Numbered from the stretch's first letter, positions 35,654-46,306 are shown. The stretch: DNA of 64,000 nt from Providencia rettgeri (GCF_041075285.1 NZ_CP163512.1:2108001-2172000); one strand, 5' to 3'. The notes: generated by a model from the sequence alone, not told the origin. Made by a program: numbers and translations.

Positions 35654-35923
35654 CTAACCAATCTTTACCGATGAATTACCAATTAACACGCCACCACAGC
35701 TGACAGCATCCCCCATTCGAGCTGCGGCCTTACCATCAATAAATACACGACTTGAACCACCAACGATGGTTCTTGGATGTCCGCCGTGAGGCGCTAAAGC
35801 ATCCCCTTGCCGAGCAACTGCCTTACCATCGACTTTTACCGTTGATGAACCTGTAATCACTTGGGTTGGGCCATGTCTTCCATGGCCTGTATCGGAATCA
35901 CCAATAAGAATAATTGTTGGCAT
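35654..35923 (-). CDS. PAAR domain protein
   Basis: 89 residues with the PAAR fold: MPTIILIGDSDTGHGRHGPT, then repeated DGKAVARQGDALAPHGG and DGKAAARMGDAVSCGG turns, ending in VLIGNSSVKIG. The conserved His and Cys at the tip bind zinc. PAAR proteins cap the VgrG spike of type VI secretion systems and load effectors. It lies 12 bases after the immunity-like gene, in the same direction. No vgrG is in the window. Confidence 0.9.
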   Translation of the reverse strand: MPTIILIGDSDTGHGRHGPTQVITGSSTVKVDGKAVARQGDALAPHGGHPRTIVGGSSRVFIDGKAAARMGDAVSCGGVLIGNSSVKIG

Positions 35924-35935
35924 AATGGTACCTGA

Positions 35936-36958
35936 CTATATGACTGGAATGAATTTTCCATTTACTAAGGAAAATATAGGAGAATAAAATCCGACAAACG
36001 TTCTATTGGTAGTACTATTAATATGACTATATGATATAGGTGAGTAATCAAAATCTTCTTTATAAACTAACCTCACCATTTTTCCATCATTCATAATTAA
36101 AGGCTCAAAGTTATCCCAATTAAGCGGGATCATTGTAAATTCTTTTTGCTTAAATTTTTCTGCGAATTCACGAGATTCAAATTGTTCATGAATTGTCCCT
36201 CCCGTTGTTTCTGCCCAAGTTTTTAGTGAAGGAGCCAATATGTGTTTTATTTTTGATAAATCTTTTTGATTAAATGCAGTCCAGAGTTCTAAATATGCGG
36301 CTTGTAACAGTTTGCGTTGTTCTGGGGTATCTTGGTACCTTTCAGCGTTCACCCATTCCCATTCTGGTAACCCCGCCATACTTATTTTTTTATTAAATTG
36401 GAATACAGTCATATCGCGTGGGTATTTATTTGGCCGAATATTTTGTCGTATTTTATTCTGATGCACTTTTTCTGTATTCGGGGCTTTAATCACTTTTTTT
36501 TCTACTTGCCTGTCCAGAGCATCACCTTGATACGCTTCTGGCTCACCTTTTTCATTAATTTTAACTAGTAAGGTTGTTAATGGAATAATCTCGCCATTAT
36601 CCGTTATTTTATTGACCGTAATCTCACATTTTGCATTCGGATTAAATTGATTGATCTTATCTTTTGGTACCTCTTTAGTTGAAAACCAATTTGGTGATGC
36701 CATCTCAATGCTAATAGTATTCTCACCATTACGCATCATTATCATCGAGTTTGTGCTCGTCGTACCAAAGCCTAATCCGCCACTCACAAGCCCTGAGCGA
36801 TTATTCGTTCCACTTACCCCATTGGTTTTAACATCACAAAATGCGTATTTCATATCGACAGAAGTGCGAATAAGAAAGTCATTATCATCGGCATAACTTA
36901 TAGGGATATTTCCTAACATTAAGATTGTCGTCATACACAGTAAGTTGCTTAGTTTCAT
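35936..36958 (-). CDS. Periplasmic immunity-like protein, copy 2
   Basis: 340 residues with the same signal peptide and body as the copy at 33756. Substitutions cluster after about residue 255 (for example EFAEKFKQKEF against EIATDFNQKAF), in the presumed NTF2-like domain. I chose the ATG at 36958 to match copy 1; another ATG directly before it at 36961 overlaps the stop of the effector-like gene (coupled TAA/ATG). Unknown family. Two diverging copies fit either immunity diversification or decay. Confidence 0.65.
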   Translation of the reverse strand: MKLSNLLCMTTILMLGNIPISYADDNDFLIRTSVDMKYAFCDVKTNGVSGTNNRSGLVSGGLGFGTTSTNSMIMMRNGENTISIEMASPNWFSTKEVPKDKINQFNPNAKCEITVNKITDNGEIIPLTTLLVKINEKGEPEAYQGDALDRQVEKKVIKAPNTEKVHQNKIRQNIRPNKYPRDMTVFQFNKKISMAGLPEWEWVNAERYQDTPEQRKLLQAAYLELWTAFNQKDLSKIKHILAPSLKTWAETTGGTIHEQFESREFAEKFKQKEFTMIPLNWDNFEPLIMNDGKMVRLVYKEDFDYSPISYSHINSTTNRTFVGFYSPIFSLVNGKFIPVI

Positions 36959-36960
36959 CA

Positions 36961-37843
36961 TTAACCTTTTTCAAAAGTATTTTTTATAGCCGCGCCTGCT
37001 ATGGATGTCGGTACGGCATTGACTGCTGAAGTAAGCGTGGCTAGTTCTGGCCGTTGTCTTTCAGGTACTTTTCTAGCTTGCCCTGTTAAATTAAAACGAA
37101 TATCCGACTCGGTAAGTACTAGGGGGATCTGCAAACTGATAAATAGTCCATTCAGCTTCAAGAGGTGCACCTTCATAAACGGCATCATCATCTCCTCCTA
37201 AAATAGAAACATCCGCCGTAAATTGAAATTTCAGCACAATGCCATCATGGCAAAGTACTAAGTCTATTCCATCATCATGGGCATCTAAAGCAAGCGCGCC
37301 TTTTGTTTCGAATCGTAGATGAAATTCAAAACACGCCTCTAAAAAAAGGACATTGGCTTTGATATAAGCACCCGCATCTGCTTCAAAGCCTACCTCAAAC
37401 TTATTATCGCCATCAATTGCAAACTCTTGTTGCTTGTCGGGAGTTTGAGCCATCCCCACAAAACAGTGAACAGCAAAAGAAAAAGTAATATCAATACCCG
37501 CACTGAATTTATCTTTACCTTTTTTCCTTTCTTCTAGCGCTTCACGTAACTTACTTATACCACTGCTTAAGGCTTTCCCGCCATAAAGCGCAAGTACCTG
37601 CAAAACATTAATTTTAAATGACCCGCCCCAAAAAGGCTTCCCTTCTAATGCGCAAACTAATCGAGCTGAATCACGCTGAGTCACATTTTCCATAAAGAAG
37701 GTTAATCCAATCTCGATATCTGAAAAATCAAAAGAGAAAATAGGATATTTATCGGCGAATGGGGTCAACTTGCCTTTTTGCTGATATAACAATTTTGTTT
37801 CGATATCATTAATAATTTGACTGACTTTCAATATGCCCGACAA
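36961..37843 (-). pseudogene. Effector-like gene, 5'-truncated and frameshifted
   Basis: The minus-strand frame from 37843 gives 250 codons ending early at 37091. The -1 frame continues from the run of five C (37122-37126 as G on plus) to a stop at 36961 with about 45 residues that match the duplicated 3' end. With four C the two parts join as a 293-residue product (FADPLVLTESDI). There is no good start: the 5' end meets the truncated MITE-like element. The family is unrecognised; the link to PAAR suggests the C-terminal part of a type VI effector. Confidence 0.7.
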
Positions 37844-37846
37844 GTC

Positions 37847-38011
37847 ATCAAATGAGTGAAAGGTACTTTAATCGAACCCGGAGGACAGCGTTTAAAGACA
37901 ATATTTGATTCAAATCGTCGTCAGTCAGTACGATGGATACATTTATCCATTTTGAGGATTATTTTTTGACCTTTTTTAGCTGTAAAAATCAGTTGCAAAG
38001 ATAAACAGAAT
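37847..38011 (+). mobile_element. MITE-like element, truncated copy
   Basis: About 165 bases match the right 60 percent of the complete element at 3660-3929: CATCAAATGAGTGAAA at the left, AATCGAACCC, GTCAGTCAGT, TTATCCATTTT, then AAAGATAAACAG at the right end. The left part is missing exactly where the effector-like gene begins, so insertion or a later deletion removed the gene's 5' part. Confidence 0.7.
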
Positions 38012-38051
38012 AAAAAAGCCACCACATATTCAATTCCCTATGTGGTGGCTT
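38012..38051 (-). terminator. Terminator of fdnGHI
   Basis: A perfect 13-bp stem, 38016-38028 with 38039-38051, is followed on the minus strand by TTTTTTA. It lies about 27 bases after the fdnI stop. Confidence 0.93.
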
Positions 38052-38077
38052 GATATTATTCGTTTATTCAGGAAAAG

Positions 38078-38734
38078 TTATTCTTTACTTTCCGCTTCCC
38101 CTTTGGCTTCTTTCGCTTCTACCTCACGATACCAACGCGGGTGATGTTTCTTCGCCCAGCGACGGCTGACTTTGCCTTCGATCATGCCTTTAATCGAGCC
38201 TTTAACCCAAAATGCCATGTACATATGGATTAAGATTGCATGAATTAAAATAATTGCAGCGGTTGCATGGATCAGCAGACTCCAGCGGATCATCCACATT
38301 GGGAACATATCAGCAAAGTAAGGACGCCAAATGATAATCCCAGTCACTAAGAGTACAAAAATCATACTCATAATGCTCCAGAACATCATTTTTTGACCTG
38401 CATTATATTTGCCCACATCCGCCACTTCGTGCTCGTTGCCTTTAAGGACTTCCACAATATTTTTGATCCAAGGTAAATCTTTTTTATCTGGAATATTATG
38501 TTTCACAAAGCGAACAAACATGAACATCAGCACGACGAAAATCAACACGCCAAAGAACGGGTGAAGAATACGTCCCATTTGTGGCGTACCAAAAGTTTCC
38601 GTCAACCATTTCAGTGTTGGGAAAAACAGTGCAATACCTGACAACGCTACCAAGAAGAAGCTGATGACCACAGTCCAGTGGCAAGCACGGTCAATAAATT
38701 TTGTCCGTACAATCATTTTGCTTTTTTTACTCAT
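38078..38734 (-). CDS. fdnI: Formate dehydrogenase-N cytochrome b556 subunit
   Basis: 218 residues with four membrane helices and the haem-binding histidines seen in FdnI (HWTVV near residue 21, HPFFG near 57, and [16 protein letters not shown] near 155-170). It anchors the enzyme and passes electrons to menaquinone. The start [20 protein letters not shown] is close to E. coli FdnI rather than FdoI. The ATG at 38734 overlaps the end of fdnH by 8 bases. Confidence 0.94.
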   Translation of the reverse strand: MSKKSKMIVRTKFIDRACHWTVVISFFLVALSGIALFFPTLKWLTETFGTPQMGRILHPFFGVLIFVVLMFMFVRFVKHNIPDKKDLPWIKNIVEVLKGNEHEVADVGKYNAGQKMMFWSIMSMIFVLLVTGIIIWRPYFADMFPMWMIRWSLLIHATAAIILIHAILIHMYMAFWVKGSIKGMIEGKVSRRWAKKHHPRWYREVEAKEAKGEAESKE

Positions 38735-39614
38735 GGTTATCGCCCTCCTCCTCATCACTCACTTCTTTGTTCGGTCCAATTCCCACATAATGGAAAATTA
38801 ACCCCGCAAAGGTTGCAATAAAGCCAATTGCAGAAAGTGGTTTCAGGACGCCTTTCCATAAACTAATTGGGGTATCAATTTGTGGATCTTTAGGTAGCCC
38901 GTGATAAAGCTGAGGTTTGTCAGCATGATGAAGCACATAAACCACGTGTGTTCCACCCACACCTTCAGGGTCGTAAATACCAGCTTGAGCATAACCGCGA
39001 TTTTTCAGTTTCGTCACGCGCTCAGCACCGTACTCCAACATCTCTTTTTTAGTACCAAAACGAATTGCGCCTGTTGGGCAAGTTTTCACGCAGGCAGGTT
39101 CTTGACCGACACTGACCCTATCAACACATAGCGTACATTTATACACACGATTATCTTTCGGATTTAATCGAGGAATATTAAATGGGCACCCGGCAATACA
39201 GTAACCACAACCAATACAGTGCTCTGATTGAAAATCCACAATACCATTAGCGTACTGAATGATCGCACCCGCAGATGGGCAGGATTTTAAACAGCCCGGA
39301 TCGGTACAGTGCATACAACCATCTTTACGGATCAGCCACTCTAGCTTACCCATTTCAGTAGTTTCGCTAAAACGCATCACCGTCCACGATTTTGCGCTTA
39401 AGTCCGTTGGGTTATCATAAACCCCAACGCAATGCCCGGCTTCGTCACGGATATCATTCCACTCAGAACACGCCACCTGACAAGCTTTACAGCCGATACA
39501 AGATGACACATCAATAAGCTTACACACTTCCAGCTTATCATCACGCACTTGCGGCGGAGGCGTAATGCTATTGGTCGCGGAACGTTTAATAATGTCTTGA
39601 GATTGCATGGACAT
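38727..39614 (-). CDS. fdnH: Formate dehydrogenase-N iron-sulfur subunit
   Basis: 295 residues with four 4Fe-4S cysteine clusters ([38 protein letters not shown]) and a C-terminal membrane helix (about 255-275). It links the catalytic subunit to the cytochrome. The ATG at 39614 has GGGAGGG at 4-10 bases; upstream codons in the open frame overlap the end of fdnG. Length agrees with E. coli FdnH (294). Confidence 0.95.
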   Translation of the reverse strand: MSMQSQDIIKRSATNSITPPPQVRDDKLEVCKLIDVSSCIGCKACQVACSEWNDIRDEAGHCVGVYDNPTDLSAKSWTVMRFSETTEMGKLEWLIRKDGCMHCTDPGCLKSCPSAGAIIQYANGIVDFQSEHCIGCGYCIAGCPFNIPRLNPKDNRVYKCTLCVDRVSVGQEPACVKTCPTGAIRFGTKKEMLEYGAERVTKLKNRGYAQAGIYDPEGVGGTHVVYVLHHADKPQLYHGLPKDPQIDTPISLWKGVLKPLSAIGFIATFAGLIFHYVGIGPNKEVSDEEEGDNHE

Positions 39615-39624
39615 GTTCCCTCCC

Positions 39625-42600
39625 TTACGCCTTCTCAATGTTAACTAAGAATGCCTTATACTCAGGAGTCTGAGAGTTAGCATCGCCCACCGATGGCGTT
39701 AACGTATTGGTAATGAAACCTTTTTGCGTTGCGCCTTCAAAGCCCCAGTGAATTGGTAGTCCTACCGTTTCAATCGGCTTACCATCAACCATCAGGGTTT
39801 GTAATCGTGGTGTTACCACTGCAACCGCTTTGATAAAGCCACGTTTACTACTGACTTTGACTTTATCTCCCAGCGCAATGCCCTTGGCTTTTGCTAAGGT
39901 TTCGCTGATTTCCACAAATTGCTCTGGCTGAGCAATGGCGTTTAAACGCGCGTGTTTTGTCCACGTATGGAAGTGCTCCGTTAAACGGTAAGTCGTTCCT
40001 ACATAAGGGAAATCTTTATGATCGCCAAGACGTTTTTTGTCTTCATCAAAAATTCGCGCAGCAGGGTTAGATACCACATTTGGATGTAATGGGTTGGTGC
40101 CTAATGGTGTTTCAAACGGTTCATAATGCTCAGGGAATGGCCCTTCTGCCATCTTATCGATAGCAAATAAACGACCTAAACCTTCAGGTTGCATAATAAA
40201 TGGACCTGTTCCTACTTCTGGCGCGGAGGCGTTAAAGTCAGGAATGTCATTACCGACCCATTTTTTACCGTTCCATTCGATCAGTACACGGTCTTTGTTC
40301 CAAGGTTTACCCTTGGTATCACAGGATGCTCGGTTATAAATCACTCGGCGGTTCAAAGGCCATGCCCATGCCCAACCTAATGTATTCCCGATACCGGATG
40401 GATCGCTGTTATCGCGGTTCGCCATCTGGTTACCTTTTTCAGTCCAGCAACCCGTATAAATCCAGCAAGACGAAGCCGTTGTACCATCATCACGCAGCAA
40501 CGCAAAAGAGCTGAGTAATTCACCTTTTTTCGCTTGAAGATTACCATCCGCATCGTAGAGATCGGCCAGTGCGATACCGTTATTCTCTTTCGCCACTTCT
40601 TCAGATTCAGGGTGGAATTGCTGTTTGTAATTCCATTTCATCTGCATCAGTGGTTCTTGGCCTTGACCGCCTTCTTTTTCATACAGTTCGCGGATTTTAT
40701 ATAAAATACCCGTTAATATTTGACCGTCATTTCGCGCCTCACCGGGTGCATCAGCGGCTTGCCAGTGCCATTGCAACCAACGACCTGAATTAGCGATTGA
40801 ACCGTCTTCTTCAGCAAAACACGTAGATGGGAGCCGGAATACTTCGGTTTGAATCGAAGCGGTATCCACATCATTCATCTCACCGTGATTTTGCCAAAAA
40901 TTCGCGGTTTCTGTGACCAGTGGGTCAACAACCACTAAATATTTCAGCTTGCTCAAGCAGCTAACCACTTTATTTTTGTCTGGGAAAGAGGCTACGGGGT
41001 TAAAACCTTGGCAGATATAACCGGTTACTTCGTTACGGCTCATCATGTCAAAGTACTTCATCACATCATAAGCTTGATCCCACTTAGGTAACCAATCGAA
41101 ACCCCACTGATTTTCTGCTTGCGCAGAATCACCGTAGAACGATTTCATCAAACTGACGAAAAATTTCGGGTAATTACTCCAATAGTTTACCTGATTTGGC
41201 AATGTCGCTTTTGGCGTATTCGCCGCCAGATAATTATCTATTGTGACGTGTTTTTCTGACGGTAGAGTCAGGTAACCAGGCAAGCTCGTGGATAACAGAC
41301 CTAAGTCCGTCAAACCTTGTATATTGGAGTGACCACGTAATGCGTTAACACCACCACCGGCCACGCCCATATTACCAAGCAGTAATTGGATCATCGCCAT
41401 GGTACGAATGTTTTGCGCACCAACCGTATGTTGTGTCCAGCCTAATGCATACAGGAATGTCCCTGCTTTATCCGAGGCACTGGTGGTTGCGAGGATCTCA
41501 CACACTTTTAGGAAATCGGCTTGAGATGTACCACAAATTTTTTCAACCATCTCAGGCGTATAGCGTGAAACATGTTTACGCAGTAAATTCCACACACAAC
41601 GAGGGTTTTGTAATGTGTCATCCCGCAATGCATGGCCATTTTCATCAAATTTATAGTTCCAGCTGGTTTTGTCGTAACTACGTTTATCAGCGTTATAACC
41701 ACTAAATAGGCCATCTTCAAAGTCAAAATCATCTCTGACAATTAATGCCGCATTGGTGTAGTTCTGAACATATTCCGCATTGATTTTATTGTTTTCAATC
41801 AGATACAGTAAAACGCCCGATAAGAAAGTAATATCGGTACCCGAACGAATTGGCACATAATGATCTGCGACTGATGCGGTACGCGTAAAGCGAGGATCGA
41901 TAACAATCAGTGTTGCATCATTATTATTTTTTGCTTCAAGCGCCCAGCGGAACCCAACAGGGTGAGCTTCCGCAGCGTTACCCCCCATTACGACGATAAC
42001 ATCCGCATTTTTAATATCAACCCAGTGGTTGGTCATCGCACCGCGACCAAATGTTGGAGCAAGACTTGCTACCGTTGGTCCGTGTCAGACACGCGCTTGG
42101 TTATCAACCGCCAGCATACCTAGCGATCGTGCGAATTTTTGAGTCAACATTCCCGTTTCGTTACTAGCAGCGGATGCACATAACATCCCTGTTGATAACC
42201 AACGGTTTACCGTCGTTCCTTGTTCATTTTTTTCAATGAAGTTTGCATCGCGGTCATCTTTCATTAATCGCGCAATACGCGTGAAAGCATCGTCCCAACT
42301 AATGCGTTCCCACTTATCGGAGCCTGGTGCTCTGTATTCAGGGTAACGTAAACGATTTTCACTGTGGATGTAATCCAGTAGGCCAGCCCCTTTTGGACAT
42401 AACGCCCCACGGTTCACAGGATGGTCGGAGTCTCCTTCAACATGGAAGATCGCCGATTTGGCGTTCATAGCGCCATCGCCCATACTATATATTAATAATC
42501 CACAACCGACAGAACAGTAAGTACAAGTATTACGCGTCTCTTTGGAGCGTAGTAATTTATATTCACGTACATTAGCTATTGCCATTCCAGGCATAAAACC

Positions 42601-42672
42601 TAACGCAGCTACAGTTGTACCTGCCATCCCGCCAGCACAGATTTTAAAAAACTTTCTGCGACTAACGTTCAT
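39625..42672 (-). CDS. fdnG: Formate dehydrogenase-N catalytic subunit, selenocysteine-containing
   Basis: 1015 residues if the in-frame TGA at 42085-42087 is read as selenocysteine 196, the same position and length as E. coli FdnG. It oxidises formate to CO2 in the periplasm, with Mo-bis-MGD. The N-terminus has a twin-arginine signal [12 protein letters not shown] (residues 4-15), then a 4Fe-4S site (CTYCSVGCG near residue 50). [16 protein letters not shown] follows the selenocysteine. Without UGA decoding the gene would appear split. It is first in fdnGHI and pairs electrons to nitrate respiration in E. coli. Confidence 0.96.
42043..42087 (-). promoter_or_regulatory. UGA selenocysteine codon and SECIS-like hairpin
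   Basis: Directly after the TGA at 42087-42085 the minus strand holds ACCAACGGTAGCAAG and the complementary CTTGCT...GGT, giving a hairpin with AGTC at its tip about 18-28 bases after the UGA. This fits the bacterial SECIS recognised by SelB. The match to the E. coli fdnG element is from memory. Confidence 0.75.
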
Positions 42673-43396
42673 TGCTACCTCTTTATATTTTTTGTATAAA
42701 TCGGTGAGAGAATAGCAGCCTAATATGATTAGATATTGCCTAAAATCAATTAAAGTGAAAATAAAAGTTTAATTAATATTAACTGAGTAGTTAAACAACA
42801 ATTAAATTTACCCCCTATAGAGTATTTATTGTTAAATTGATTTGAATCAATTGTTACATTCTGAAAAATCAGCAATTTTTGACGTTTAAAAAAATAACAA
42901 TTTAAGATAAAAATATAAAAATTTAACATTTAAGATAGGGTGAAATATATTTATTATCTAAAAAACAGCTCTCAAATATCACCAAAAACAATATACCCAT
43001 AAACTTTTTTTACATTCTAAAAAATAAGATAATTAAGCAAAATACTCTTATCTTTTACTTTCATATTTTAGTTTAATTTACCGTAACCAACATTAATGAT
43101 ATTCATCTGGAAATGGGTAAAACAAATGAGGAAAATCACCGCTTAGACAGCAAAAATTAGGCGTAGCTAACATCGCGATATCACATAAAAACGTCTAAAC
43201 ACACACAAAAATATATAACTGTTTCTATAACCTACCATAAACGCTGATGAACCTTCTGCCCCATTCACGATAGTGGTATCGCATAAGAAAAGACCACCAT
43301 TAACCTAATAAAACCATAACAACTTCACTATATTACCTTGCATTCTTTTACTTTTAAATTATTATACACTGTATAATTAAATGCAGAGGTATTACA
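42673..43396 (-). promoter_or_regulatory. fdnGHI upstream region with a perfect FNR box
   Basis: TTGATTTGAATCAA at 42837-42850 is a perfect FNR half-site pair (TTGAT-N4-ATCAA), extended to an 18-base near palindrome. It lies 165-178 bases upstream of the fdnG start on the minus strand. A TACCCAT heptamer at 42994-43000 and its complement near 43112 fit the NarL consensus, though alone they are weak evidence. In E. coli fdnG is activated by FNR and NarL. The remainder of the 724-base gap is AT-rich, and I see no gene in it. Confidence 0.7.
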
Positions 43397-43933
43397 GTGA
43401 TCACGGGACACGTATTTATCGCAACCAGCTTAGACGGCTATATTGCACGCAAAAATGGCGATATTGAATGGCTTTTACAGCTAGATCTGCCTGATGAAAA
43501 TCATGGCTATGATAGCTTCATCAATAATATTGATGTGATCATCATGGGACGAGGGACATTTGAAACGGTTTGTGACTTTACACCTTGGCCCTATCAACGA
43601 CCCGTAGTCGTCCTTTCATCAACCCTCGCCGCACATACTGTTCCCGAACATCTCGTTGGCAAGGTGCGCTTTTCCAATCATGAACCCGAAAAAGTGATGG
43701 CGATGTTGGCAGCGCAGGGATATAAACGTGTTTACATTGATGGCGGGCAAGTCATTCAGTCCTTTTTAAAACGCGGGCTGATCCATGATCTTATCATTAC
43801 ACAAATTCCTATTTTATTAGGTGAAGGTCGCCCACTATTTGGTCCTGTGCCACAGGATATTTCACTCAAGCATTTGAATACAAAAAGTTTTCAATCCGGA
43901 TTCATCCAATCTCATTACGAGATCATAAAATGA
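43397..43933 (+). CDS. RibD C-terminal/dihydrofolate reductase-like protein
   Basis: 178 residues of the RibD_C/DHFR-like fold (YyaP/YwjB type). Hallmarks are ATSLDGYIARKNGDIEWL near residues 8-25, VIIMGRGTFETV near residue 48, and VYIDGGQVIQSFL near residue 113 (NADPH site). The substrate is unknown. The start is GTG with AGAGGT about 6 bases upstream. The stop overlaps the next start (ATGA), so it is an operon with a TetR regulator. Confidence 0.85.
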   Translation: MITGHVFIATSLDGYIARKNGDIEWLLQLDLPDENHGYDSFINNIDVIIMGRGTFETVCDFTPWPYQRPVVVLSSTLAAHTVPEHLVGKVRFSNHEPEKVMAMLAAQGYKRVYIDGGQVIQSFLKRGLIHDLIITQIPILLGEGRPLFGPVPQDISLKHLNTKSFQSGFIQSHYEIIK

Positions 43934-44511
43934 TAAAGCGCAAACCTGGAAGACCTAAAGCACAGCAAAACAGCATTTCACCTGAAAATATTATTGCAAA
44001 AGCGATAGCAATATTAGATGAAAAAGGTATTGAGCAATTATCTATGCGGTTAATTGCGAAGGAAATGGCCATCACACCGATGGCTCTTTACCATTATTTT
44101 GCCGATAAAAATGCACTAATTAAAGCCATTGGTAATACCCTTTATCACGATATTCATGTATCTGATATAACGGGCATCCAGCCCAAAATAGAAAACCTTT
44201 TACTTCGCTATCGTGAAAAGGTGATCTATTACCCACAAATCACCTTAGCTATTTTTAGTGCTCCCTCATTGTTTCCCGAGCACGCCACTCGTATAACCGA
44301 AGAGTTAATCCATTTATTAAATAAGCTAGGGCTAACCAAAAACCAAGCAACTCAGTGGGCTCATATTTTGGTTGACTACACCCATGGTGAAGCTTTAGCG
44401 TCATCAAACTTACATCATAATGAGAGAAATATTGATAAGCCATCCAGCGAAAATTATATCAACGCATTAAAAATGCTCTTAAACAATGCAGTAAGTAGCC
44501 TTCAACCATAA
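43930..44511 (+). CDS. TetR family transcriptional regulator
   Basis: 193 residues: a basic N-terminus (KRKPGRPKAQQ), a TetR helix-turn-helix at about residues 20-65 (MRLIAKEMAITPMALYHYF), and a ligand-binding C-terminal domain. It is translationally coupled to the upstream reductase-like gene, so it probably represses that operon in response to an unknown ligand. I could not locate its operator. Confidence 0.85.
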   Translation: MIKRKPGRPKAQQNSISPENIIAKAIAILDEKGIEQLSMRLIAKEMAITPMALYHYFADKNALIKAIGNTLYHDIHVSDITGIQPKIENLLLRYREKVIYYPQITLAIFSAPSLFPEHATRITEELIHLLNKLGLTKNQATQWAHILVDYTHGEALASSNLHHNERNIDKPSSENYINALKMLLNNAVSSLQP

Positions 44512-44564
44512 TTCTCGCTAACATTCTGAGGCTAAATTTAATCTACTCATAAACTATATTTATT

Positions 44565-45020
44565 ATGCAAAAACATATTGAAGTAACAGCACTGACTCCT
44601 GCAATGGTAGAAGCTTGTGCACAACTCTACTGCACAACATATCGCTCAGCACCTTGGTATGAAACATGGGACTCCTCGATCTCCATTATTGCATTTCTAG
44701 AGAATCATTTAGCCAATAATTATTTTTTGGGCTATGTCATTAAATTGAATAACACCATTGTCGGTGCTTGCATAGGCTTTCAAAAGCCGTGGAACCAAGG
44801 GGTCGAATATTATATCGATGAATTTTTTATCCACCCTGATCACCAAGGTCAAGGTTTAGGCTCGACATTAATGCGCTATGCTCAAGAAGAATGCATAAAA
44901 CGTAATTTGAATGCAATTATTCTGAATACCGAACGTGGCTTTCCATCAGAGAATTTCTATAAGCGGAATAATTTTACTGTGCATGAAGGGTTAATTATTA
45001 TGTCGAAAAGTGTCAGTTAA
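44565..45020 (+). CDS. GNAT N-acetyltransferase
   Basis: 151 residues. YYIDEFFIHPDHQGQGLG near residue 87 contains the acetyl-CoA loop (QGQGLG), and FYKRNNFTVHEGLIIM closes the fold. Other features are the aromatic YCTTYRSAPWYETW near residue 22. The substrate is unknown. It follows the TetR gene by 53 bases in the same direction and may be part of the same transcript. Confidence 0.78.
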   Translation: MQKHIEVTALTPAMVEACAQLYCTTYRSAPWYETWDSSISIIAFLENHLANNYFLGYVIKLNNTIVGACIGFQKPWNQGVEYYIDEFFIHPDHQGQGLGSTLMRYAQEECIKRNLNAIILNTERGFPSENFYKRNNFTVHEGLIIMSKSVS

Positions 45021-45233
45021 TAACATTTATACACTCTACGGCTAAAGGACATTTTGTGTCTTACCCCTTTTTTCTTTTAATTCTGCGACGATAATAGCCA
45101 CCTTGACGATTATTTTGTTAACTGAAAAACATTATGAAAGCAACTTCTGAAGAAACCCGCATAATTGATTGAAGTGGCAGTACAGAAAAGTTTTAGTAAA
45201 ACCGCTGATAAACACAATACCTAGCAGATATTC

Positions 45234-45258
45234 AGAAGCCATAACGAATATGGCTTCT
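45234..45258 (-). terminator. Hairpin downstream of dkgB
   Basis: AGAAGCCATA (45234-45243) pairs perfectly with TATGGCTTCT (45249-45258). It lies 18 bases after the dkgB stop. The T run is missing, so termination is possible but not certain. Confidence 0.5.
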
Positions 45259-45276
45259 ACAAACAGGGTAAATCAA

Positions 45277-46080
45277 TTAATCCCAGTTTGGTGCCAAACC
45301 TTCAGGGTTAACTAAACGGTCATTACAATCTAATTTTGCAATCGCGGTTTTATCGTCATTATCCAACTGTAATTGAGTTGCTTGTAGGTTACTTAATAAA
45401 TTCTCACGTTTTGTGGAAGATGGAATAACTGAATACCCTTCCCCAATTGCCCACGCTAAAATAATCTGAGCAGGTGTTGCATTGTGTTTTTGAGCAATAC
45501 GTGCAATGGTTTCATCTTTTAACGCTTTACCATAAGCTAAGGTCATATAAGATGTGATATGGATATTGTGTTGTTTTGCCCACTCAACCACTTTTTGATT
45601 TTGTAGGTAAGGTGATAATTCGATTTGGTTTGTCGCAATATTTTCTGCGCCGACTGCCGCAATCGCCTTTTCCATTAATGGGATCGTGAAATTAGAAACA
45701 CCGATTTCACGTGTTAGCCCTTGTTCTTTTGCTTCTAATAACCCTTGCATAAATTCTTCAACGGCAACAGCATCATTTGGTGATGGCCAGTGGATCAGTG
45801 TTAAATCCACATAATCTGTTTGCAGATCGTTTAAACTTTTTTTCAAACTTGGAATGAGTTTATCTTTGCTTAAGTTATCAATCCAAATTTTTGTTGTGAT
45901 ATAAAGCTCATCGCGGGCAACACCACTTTGCGCAATAGCCTGCCCAATAGCAGCTTCATTTTCATAAATTTGTGCTGTATCGATGGCACGGTAACCGACA
46001 TCTAACGCATTTTTAACGGAACCTATTACCACATCATCTTTTAAACGAAATGTACCAACACCAATCACAGGAATAGCCAT
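45277..46080 (-). CDS. dkgB: 2,5-diketo-D-gluconate reductase B (aldo-keto reductase)
   Basis: 267 residues, the same length as E. coli DkgB and with very similar sequence. It reduces methylglyoxal and related carbonyls with NADPH. The catalytic tetrad is Asp in [12 protein letters not shown] (which also holds Tyr), Lys in TTKIW, and His in LIHWPSP. The NADPH-binding C-terminus has [10 protein letters not shown]. The ATG at 46080 follows a GGGG Shine-Dalgarno by 7 bases; an open frame of 13 codons upstream has no similarity. Confidence 0.95.
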   Translation of the reverse strand: MAIPVIGVGTFRLKDDVVIGSVKNALDVGYRAIDTAQIYENEAAIGQAIAQSGVARDELYITTKIWIDNLSKDKLIPSLKKSLNDLQTDYVDLTLIHWPSPNDAVAVEEFMQGLLEAKEQGLTREIGVSNFTIPLMEKAIAAVGAENIATNQIELSPYLQNQKVVEWAKQHNIHITSYMTLAYGKALKDETIARIAQKHNATPAQIILAWAIGEGYSVIPSSTKRENLLSNLQATQLQLDNDDKTAIAKLDCNDRLVNPEGLAPNWD

Positions 46081-46306
46081 TATCTTTCCCCTCTTTAATT
46101 TGATCACATTAAACTTCATTAATCATTATTGGGTTAACTTATATTCATTTACTGTAAACGAACCAATAATCACGTGATAGCATGAATACATAAGAGAATA
46201 CTCGGTAATAATACTGAGAAAAACAGCAATAAGCTCAATAGACTTTTGCTAAAAAAACAATAATCCCTGCGGACATGATAAACCACATAAACTCGCTACG
46301 ACACCA

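Larger units (their letters stand above)
35371..37097 (-). repeat. Tandem duplication, unit 2
   Basis: The longer of the two near-identical segments (see 33283-34914). It contains the full PAAR gene, the immunity-like gene and the 3' end of the effector-like gene, which continues upstream beyond 37097 only in this copy. This is probably the ancestral unit. Confidence 0.9.

Noticed and set aside
42085..42672. Separate short gene encoding only the N-terminal part of a formate dehydrogenase
   Set aside because: The TGA is at the selenocysteine position with a hairpin after it, and the next frame continues without a shift. It is one gene, fdnG.
42994..43118. NarL heptamers TACCCAT and its complement
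   Set aside because: Single seven-base matches in 700 AT-rich bases, far from the start, are weak; only the FNR box is claimed with confidence.
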